Part shown: positions 56,632 to 64,000 of the stretch, one piece after another
Layout of the letters: each line of letters starts with the position of its first letter
Position numbering within the stretch: position 1 is the first letter of the stretch
Origin: Coprinus comatus
Lineage: Eukaryota > Basidiomycota > Agaricomycetes > Agaricales > Agaricaceae
Reading direction: 5' to 3'
Assembly: GCA_034638255.1 (NCBI GenBank)
Contig: JAWPGT010000050.1
Location: 1-64,000 of the forward strand
Length of the DNA: 64,000 nt
Program-made: the position numbers and the translations under genes
Notes under the pieces: generated by a model
Database searches by the model: none
What the model saw: the letters and a program-made list of their open reading frames with translations, nothing else
Told to the model about the DNA's origin: nothing

Positions 56632-57620
56632 GTTGAGGATATCAAGTCAATGCAATATGAGTAGATTTGAAAGTACATCGTTTATAAGTCCCAGGTAGTG
56701 TTTGACCTTCTGATGCCCAGTTCCGATTTAGAATTGGGTGGGGGATTGTAAAGCGCGCTGGAGCTTCGGGAATGATGTTTGTTGAGCTGGTTAAAATAGT
56801 GGGCTCCTACTGTTGACGAGTAGACCGAGCAGAGTGTTGTTTAAAGACTTCTACAACTTTGAATACGCCGGTCTCTTTGAGTGTAAAAGATAAGAATGTA
56901 GTGAGATTGATAAGATGCTCGAGGCCACGCTGTCCCAGACACTGTCATCACTGGATCGGGTTGATCAGTTTTCATTCCTCTATAAATAAGGTATGCCACG
57001 CGGCTCAACCTCTTGAGCCTGGGGCTAACATCGCAGAATTTTACCGCACAAATGTTGAATGCCACGCCCCGCATTTGCTGCTGCATCGTCTATAGCCATT
57101 CGGATGAGTTTCTATACCACCCCGATACTTGTCGGAAGAATTATTTTACCCAATGACAGAAGCTAAGCTGAAAACTACGGATAAATGCCAACACTGGAAA
57201 GAACAACAATCATCTCAAGGCGATGCCATTCCACCTGCTACTTTAGCTGTAGAGTATTAAATATATTTACATCACGGTGATAAAAAAAATCTCCGAATTT
57301 TATTGACTTCTGCACAGAAATACCATCAGAAAACTTTCTGGAGACAACAAGTTTCATTTGTGGTTTGATATTGTATCTTGAGACACAAATAAACTACCAG
57401 TGGTATCGAAGCGGGCGCTGGTCATCACTAGTACTGCCTCTATTACAAAACATTAATAACAACAAGAAAACAAGGAGTAAGTAATGTACAGGCTGAGCGT
57501 TGATACAAATGTTGGAATCAAGTTGAAGCACATGTATTATGCTAAAACGGAAGGGGAAAAAGGGACAAAACAAGCCAAAATGAGATTGAAAAAAAAACAT
57601 CAATGCACTAACACAACCTA
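56632..57620. other. 1-kb intergenic region at the end of the 7-TM array
   Basis: Upstream of U3 and 3' side of the next conserved gene. Two opposite short frames near 56841-57095 have no support. Confidence 0.5.
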
Positions 57621-59358
57621 TCAAGGAACATAGACAACTAACAACGTATTGACGACCAACTTCTCCAACTCACCGGCCGAAACAAAATAGACATGTTCCA
57701 CACCAACAGGACTAGGACCCCCAATATTAGTATTATTCCTAGGATTTGGCATACTATAGGGTCGATCGGACCACTCCGTGAGCACCATAACATCAGCTTC
57801 AGTTAGAGGAATACCACCACTTTCTTCGACCTTGGCTCGTAGAATACCCGCCTCCGTTTCGCCCAAATCTGATCCAGCTTGGTTACTGAATGCTCCACGC
57901 ACAGGAGGTATTACATCATCACGACCGGGTACACCATATCCATGTTGGACGTCAAACCCGGGCATACGGGAGGGATTGAATAATGGTTTACTTGGATGAC
58001 CGTTCGTGATATCCTCTGTTGGGAATTGTATTGACATGCCAACTGGCCAAACATAACCTCCTGCTGTCCATTGTAACTCTGGAATTAGCTTGTACATCTT
58101 GAAAGCTTGCCACAGTAACGCATCGCCTCCTTTCAACTACACAACGAGATTTATCAGCCTACACCTGGAAATATAAAGTGGTAACTTACCTGAGGTACCA
58201 AAGTCTCCGCCAAAACTTCGCTAGGATCGGCAGTATACGAATGATTCAAAAAGAAACCCAACTTCTTCCCTCTAGCAAAATTCAAAATCAAGCTCAACGT
58301 ATCGAAGAACCTATCACTCGGCACAATCAATGAATCTCTCAAACCTCCATTAGTACCGCCTGGTACAGGCATTCCAAGTCCGTGAGAAGGTGAGAACAGT
58401 CCACTGTTAACATCGCCAATGGTTCCAAAACTCTTCAAATAGACCCCATAGGAAATCGACACCCTACAACCACTTTGAACAGTATCAATTTCGTAATCCG
58501 ATTCAGACAAAAACGCAACCCAGTCCATATCCCCATTTTTTCCTCCTCTACCTGAGAATTTTTCGAAGTCGCCTTCGACGGGACCATGAATGATCATAGA
58601 ACCACCACGATATCTAACAGGAAGTGTAATAATGAGAGTTGCCGCTCTCCCATCATTTCTTAAACTAAACGGTTGCCTTCCCATTCTACCACCAGAAACT
58701 ACAACTTCCAATTTATCTCTCAACGCAGAGAGATGATGACCTTGTGGTAAATTTGGGAAAAGTGAAGAACGAATTGCATCGAGAATAGGATGATTGGCGA
58801 TTTCGAATGAAGTTGTTAGAGGTAAATTTGGTGGAAAGAATAATGATTCACGATCTCCATATGCATCTAAATCCGAAGTTTGATGTGGTCTGCATGCTGC
58901 TATGAGAACATCTAATGCAGGTGGTGTATCTTCCATTACATTAATCGGAAAATCGAGAGAATGTGTAATTCCGCTCTATTTTTAACTCTATCAATTTATT
59001 GCGCGCCAAAACTTGTGGACAAAAAGGAATAACGAACCTTTGACCTAAAGAACAAAAACAATTGACTCGAATCACAAGGTATCTTTCCACTAACCGCAAA
59101 CTGCCTCCCTTTAATATCCAACAACCTTGTCACGCTCTCTCTAAAAGCAGCTTCATCTCTGTTATAACCAGCTCCAACATCGGGTGGCAATGGAAAGCCT
59201 TTCCTGCCACCAGGTGTCCTTGCCACTTTCTCAATTTGAAAATCAGCCATACTAGGCGATCGTGCTATATCACGATATCCTGCATTACTTCCACCTCCTG
59301 ATGAGAGTGTAGGAGAGGCTGTACGACTAATTGATCCGGCAAATGACGTTGAGTACAT
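57621..59358 (-). CDS. 2-oxoglutarate/Fe(II)-oxygenase-fold protein with degenerate metal site
   Basis: Three exons (59038-59358, 58190-58975, 57621-58136) give 540 codons; introns are 62 and 53 nt. Exon 1 ends 'LLDIKGRQFAVSGKIPCDSS' and joins 'SGITHSLDFPINVMEDTPPA', a stretch I recognise as conserved in basidiomycete homologues. The core 'TLIITLPVRYRGGSMIIHG', 'DWVAFLSESDYEIDTVQSGC' and 'RVSISYGVYL' follows the double-stranded beta-helix order of 2OG oxygenases. The expected HxD before 'TLIITLP' is missing ('PFSLRNDGRA'), and the second His is Tyr ('SDYEID' rather than 'DCEHEV'), while the 2OG-binding Arg is kept. Catalysis is doubtful. The last exon 'LKGGDALLWQAFKMYKLIPE' ends 'LEKLVVNTLLVVYVP'. 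In-frame ATGs exist upstream to 59499; 59358 was chosen from the start of conserved-looking sequence. Confidence 0.82.
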
Positions 59359-59997
59359 GTCGAATAAGGGCTTGGAAGGTTTCTTAGAATATTCTAGATG
59401 GCGTAGTATGTGTGGTGTGTGGAAGGATTGACGAGCAAGATGTGGTTTGTTGATAAGAACCCCTATCATTATAATTGTCATGTTATATATCCAGGTCATG
59501 TCACCCTAGGTCACTCTACCTAGACGAATTCATGGCAAATGAGACCGGCATGCGTTTACAACGTGTAAACTGCATTGTTATCCGATCATCGACATCAATA
59601 TGCGTAAAGTATTATAATTCTGCAAGTCAGCACCAAGTAGCCCCTCAGTATTCAAAAGCAAAAAAAAAAGTATGATTAGAACTAGCAGTATGTGTATGTG
59701 CAAAGCTACGAAAGACAGTGGACTATAAATGTTCATATGTATCTTGAATGTATCATACAATATTAGGAAAGATGAAGAAATTTGAAGACATGGAACGAAG
59801 AAAAAGAAAAATGCAACTCCATGTAAACGAGGTAATGCGTACTACCAAATCTAATTCTATTGTCCGTTAATGCATTAATGTCCAGAATCTATGTGGGTGA
59901 GAGATAGGAGAAATAAGTAAAAGAAACCGGTCGATCGAAGTCTAATGTATCGGATCATTCGAGGATCATCTATCCATGGCCACAGATCCTTTTGAAT
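59359..59997. other. Intergenic spacer
   Basis: Between two minus-strand genes. No gene seen; an A-run lies near 59662. Confidence 0.5.
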
Positions 59998-62217
59998 TTA
60001 AAGCGTCATTGACTTCCGATCATCCGTCCACAACCTTGCCCACTCAATACAGAGGCGGTAAACATATGCTGCAAAGAAATGAAAAAGGATTTAGCGATAA
60101 AATGGTATTGAATAGAAGAAACTCACCCTCCATATCAACTTTCCTCCCCATACTTTTCTTCCACTGTTTGCCACCTCGTGCAATCCTCTTCAACCTCCTG
60201 TCAGCATCCACGCTTCCCATTGCCACCTTCCGAGTATCCTTAAACCCGGTGTTTACCATTGCTTGAGAATATGTGGAGAGTGACGACAAAGTTGATGTCG
60301 AATTCGCTGCGAGCAGGGTTGATGAAGTAGGTCCGGAGAAGTATGCTACAATGTTGTAGATCTCCTTATACGACGCCGACAAAGGGATGAAGTGGACCCT
60401 GAACACGGGAATCAAATTTTAATTTTCATTGCTGTGTTTGAGAAAATGAACTTACCAAGGCTGTATCCAATCCGAGAACCATTCCTGGTAAACCGTGGCC
60501 TTAATAGGGACACTGTCGCTCGCTAAAAACGCGAAGAACCTCCCGCTATAACTCATCCCATCCAAATCCACAAGATACTTGTAGCTCCAGTGTTGACCAA
60601 GTGGTACCGAATCCGCAAATCTGTGATCTCTCTTTAACGCCATTTCTCCTCCAGGGTAAGTTTCAACGGCAACAGCTTTAACAAACGCCGCGTTCATAAC
60701 TTCTTCGTTCAATTCCTTTGCACTAACACGACTTGATATAAATCTTCCAGAATTGGGAGGGTCTTCAAATGTGATTGTGTGTTTAACATTGGGTGAGTGT
60801 TCGGAAGCCATACGAAGGAATCGATGTCGTTGATACTGAGGTGAGAAACCTGGTGGATGTGAGCCACCTCCTGTAGTGGCACCTCTCCAAAAGACTTCAT
60901 TCTTCTTCTGTTCCCAGGGAACTTCCATCGGGTCAGTATTTTTGAGTTCGAGGTTCACCGGGTCCCAGCCATACGTGTATTGGGGGGTTGAGCCATAATA
61001 ATAATGACTTGGAATGCGAATGTCCATAAATCCTTGAGCCTTTGCAGGTGTGAAGACAGGATACAAGGCAGGAATACTTCTCCAATCGGAGAAGAAGTGA
61101 CCTTGTGCATAGTGTGCGTATGGTCGTTGACAATAATCAATGATGCGGTTGGTGTCGTTCACGAAATGAAATTCGCTCCCGGGTGAAGGAGGGGTATTAT
61201 CTTCTTCAGAAGGGTTTGCGAAATAGTTTTTAGCTTGATTTGCGAACGGATTTCGTAGGGACGAAAAGAGTCGACGTGCAGAGGTATCAGGGACACAAGT
61301 CCGACGCCAAGCTTCCCAGATGGTCCCGTCATCTCGCCAATCTGGAATGAAACGACCTCCAAGCATGTCCTCTAAACCTTTGGAAGAATCTTGAATGGAA
61401 ATATTAGGGTGCGTAACATGCTCCCAAGATACAAGAACGCGTCCTTCTGCCTTGGCGTTGATAGCGAAATCCATGTCAGGAAGCTGGAGTGGCACATTTT
61501 TAGCGTAAATACATAGCATGTAAGAGAATGTTATGCCTACCTGGTCTTCGAACTGTTCCATCATAGCCTGAAACCCATGAGCACGAGCACTGACTTCGGA
61601 GTCTTCGTAGGCGTGGTTCATCTTGACGGTAGATGATTTACCATTATGTATCCGTACAAGATGTATTGAGGGTAGTTCACTGACCTAGAGCGGGGTGAGT
61701 CTTATAAGATAGTGAGAATAAGTTGATTACACGCCTGTCTTGTCCGTCTCCGAATTTCTTGACCAGAAAGCTGCCAGAATGGCTCAAGGTCATTCATGAG
61801 ACCATCGAACTCGTCGACCAATTTCACGTTATTCTTTTTGGCAAAAGCCCACCACTGATCAAAGCCTTTAGGAGGATTTCGCTTATATCGTCGCTTATAT
61901 TGCGCAATAGCTTCGCCAAGAGTTTTACTCTGTTTCTTCAGTTTCTCGCGATATTGTGCCTCTGCGCGTTCCATTAATTTGGGAATTGGATGCTCGCTAA
62001 TAACACTCTTGCTCAGTGTTCCAGCGAGTATTTTCCCAGCCGTCTTTGTAAGCCCATCGAGTGTGGTTCCAACGGGTGCAGGGGTGAGGTCGTCCGCATC
62101 TTGGCTGGTGTAGAAGCCAGCATAAAGGTAGGTGAGGATTATGCAGCCTAGAAAGATGTAGCCCTTATTGCGGATGATAGAACCGCGCACAGACAGTTTG
62201 GGTGATATGTTCAGCAT
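59998..62217 (-). CDS. CAP10-like glycosyltransferase, family GT90
   Basis: Five exons (61733-62217, 61541-61679, 60456-61483, 60127-60398, 59998-60068) splice to 664 codons. Residues about 19-37 ('YIFLGCIILTYLYAGFY') form one membrane anchor, giving a Golgi type II topology. 'IAQYKRRYKRNPPKGFDQWW' is the typical stem motif. The catalytic region includes 'LPDMDFAINAKAEGRVLVSW', 'EVFWRGATTGGGSHP', 'YKYLVDLDGMSYSGRFFAFL' with 'ASDSVPIKATVYQEWFSDWI', then 'WVHFIPLSASYKEIYNIVAY'. The C-terminus is 'YVYRLCIEWARLWTDD'. GT90 includes Cryptococcus Cap10 and the beta-1,2-xylosyltransferase Cxt1, so a sugar-transfer role in wall or secreted glycans is likely; the donor is unproven. Intron 61484-61540 (57 nt) is stop-free and a multiple of three. 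Confidence 0.93.
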
Positions 62218-62436
62218 TGAGCCCGACGTTTAGGCCGTCGTCGACAACAATGAGGAGTAATGTTTGTGAATGTTTGTCAACGTCATTGAATGATCTGGAT
62301 TCTGTAGAGATCGAATATAATATCCACATGGCTGTTCTATTAATATCATTTGCTTCTTTCCTGGCATCATCCCATGACTAGAGTGGGACTATAAAGCCAT
62401 TATATATCTCACTTCTAATGATTACGACTAGACATA
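62218..62436. promoter_or_regulatory. 219-bp divergent promoter of GT90 and transporter genes
   Basis: The two start codons face away from each other across this interval. A TATA-like GACTATAAAGCC and TTATATAT lie about 30-50 bp before the transporter start. Co-regulation is possible but not shown. Confidence 0.5.
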
Positions 62437-64000
62437 ATGACCCCACACGACAAGCTTTCCATGGAGAAGGAACGAAAATCAAACGAAGCCTCTCTTGGGC
62501 CGGATGCGGACCTCGACGTAGGTGAAATTAACGAACTAGCTATAGTTGCAGAAGGCGAAGAACGCACTACATGGTTTGTATGGGTTTTGGTCAGCTGCTC
62601 GACTATCTCTGGTCTTCTCTTCGGTAAGATTCGCCCTCTTTGTTCGATCTTTCCCTTGTTTAAACAACTTTTTTTTAAGGCTACGATACAGGGGTTATCT
62701 CTGGTGCTCTCGTCACAATTGGCTCTGACCTCGGTACAGAATCCCTATCCAATGGCCAAAAGGTCTCGTAGCATCTCCATTGCTGAAATTACTGATATGT
62801 TATAACACATACTCAACATTTACTTATTTTAGGAATTTATCACCTCTGCCACAACACTTGGTGCTCTTCTAGGTGGACTAGTAGCAGGCGTGCTTTCGGA
62901 CTGGACGGGAAGAAGGCCGGTATTAGGAATCGCTGATATAATCTTCATTGGAGGAGCTATAGCCCAGGCCGTATGTCATGACGTTTGGAGTATGGTACGT
63001 ATCTCTCGAGTACAATGTGACCCGCCACCTCCCCCCACTATTACTATTCAAAAAGCCATACTTGTTGCATCCGTTTGTTCTAAATCAAATTTTCTCGTTC
63101 GTTACCCCGACGGATTCCAAACGAACCCCACGAGATTCTTGTTTTGTTCCCTCTTAATCCCGGATTCCATGACCTTCTTCGATGCTCCAGCCTCGTGTTT
63201 TCATGCTTTTCCCTCTCGCATCAAAGAAAAAACAAACGTGATGATGTCATGACGAAGTGATAACTAATCATAAAACTCTCTCCAGATTGGCGGTCGGTTC
63301 TTAATTGGCATAGGCGTAGGCTTAGCGGCATGCATTGCACCTCTATACATTCAGGAACTCTCACCAACACGTCTCCGCGGGCGCATGGTAGTTCTGAAGT
63401 AAGTCCATCTAATTTCAATCATTTCTTTCCCACATCACCTCCATTTCTGTTCTACACTTTACCCCCCAAAATACCTACTTCTTTTTCTTTCTTCTCTTCC
63501 GCCGGGAATAGTCCTATCTTTCCCAAGATCTAATACCAATTCAACGATTTTCGGTTGCTTCATCATTCATATCCATTTTTTTCTGTATTATAAAAAAAAA
63601 CATTCTTATTCGGTTATCAAAAACAGCGTAGTAATGATCACGTTGGGTCAAGTGATAGCATACGGCATCGGTGCAGGTTTCTTCCATGTTAATGGCGGAT
63701 GGAGATGGATGGTTGGCTTAGGTGCCGTTCCAGCCGGAATCCAATTTATATTATTATTCTTCCTTCCAGAAAGTCGTACGTACCTGCTCTATTTTCATTA
63801 TTTTTCCATCACAACTTTCCGAATCTTTCGCACTTTCTTTCTGCAAAAGAAACAAAATCTTATCTTATCATGGAGATAATCCTTTATTTCAATTTGATGA
63901 CATCATGACATTGTGAAAATGACGTCCCTGAATAATCAACATATATCTCCAAACGTCCAATGTCCAATTCATACCAACGTGGCTTTCAATATACTAATGT
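62437..64000 (+). CDS. MFS sugar transporter, myo-inositol (Itr) type, 5' part
   Basis: Visible exons 62437-62623, 62680-62762, 62833-62994, 63286-63398 and 63627-63775 join in frame; the gene continues beyond the window. A 45-residue acidic cytoplasmic leader precedes TM1 '[20 protein letters not shown]'. Then come '[11 protein letters not shown]', '[19 protein letters not shown]', the loop 2-3 motif '[10 protein letters not shown]', '[20 protein letters not shown]' with '[16 protein letters not shown]', and '[18 protein letters not shown]', '[14 protein letters not shown]', 'FLPES'. The D-R/K-x-GRR and PES motifs are those of MFS sugar porters, and the order '[15 protein letters not shown]' with '[16 protein letters not shown]' is typical of fungal inositol transporters. 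Plasma-membrane proton symport of myo-inositol is inferred. Introns grow to 291 nt here. Confidence 0.92.

Noticed and set aside
1..64000. tRNA, rRNA genes and CRISPR arrays
   Set aside because: No convincing cloverleaf, rRNA block or spaced repeat array was noticed on reading; a dedicated scan could still find a tRNA.

Overview
The window is nuclear DNA of a filamentous basidiomycete, most likely an Agaricomycete. Genes are split by short introns, mostly 48-93 nt with GT-AG ends, and genes on the two strands are interleaved. Conserved single-copy fungal genes are embedded among families that expand in mushroom-forming fungi: F-box/LRR-like proteins, DUF6533-like membrane proteins and 7-TM proteins ending in a 'VRVGLGWA' signature. 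Naming a genus would need a database search.

0-28 kb is an F-box/leucine-rich-like multigene region interrupted by housekeeping genes. Family 1 has an N-terminal 'DIWREIL' F-box and one conserved phase-0 intron of about 52 nt; its members lie at 1-1691, 1936-2268, 2805-4472 and 26552-28268. Family 2 has a 'PESW' signature after intron 1 and lies at 7686-9446, 13809-15401, 15776-17673 and 18130-19838. Only some members are intact; the others carry nonsense codons, frameshifts or a 235-bp insertion. Between them are the 75-78 kDa subunit of respiratory complex I (4844-7451), a C2H2 zinc-finger protein, a SURF6/Rrp14 ribosome-biogenesis protein and a PP2A activator (PTPA). The last two share a 123-bp divergent promoter with a telobox-like site.

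28-33.4 kb holds a WW-domain protein, a degraded DUF6533-like gene and a multiply frameshifted gene that faintly resembles bacterial RNase P protein.

33.7-56.6 kb is a tandem array of ten 7-TM genes in four subgroups (O, P, T, U) plus one singleton (S), interrupted by a universal stress protein gene (41982-42986). It includes a recent direct duplication (O1/O2), an inverted pair (P1/P2), pseudogenes and internal duplications. This looks like a fast birth-and-death family and is the most interesting uncharacterised system in the window.

57.6-64 kb returns to conserved genes: a degenerate 2-oxoglutarate/Fe(II)-oxygenase-fold protein, a CAP10-like GT90 glycosyltransferase, and, divergently transcribed, a myo-inositol-type MFS transporter that runs off the window.

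The conserved genes splice into open frames, with only two ambiguous spots: a SURF6 segment and an A-run in the zinc-finger gene. The many single-base lesions in the expanded families are therefore more likely real decay than sequencing error. That is an inference.
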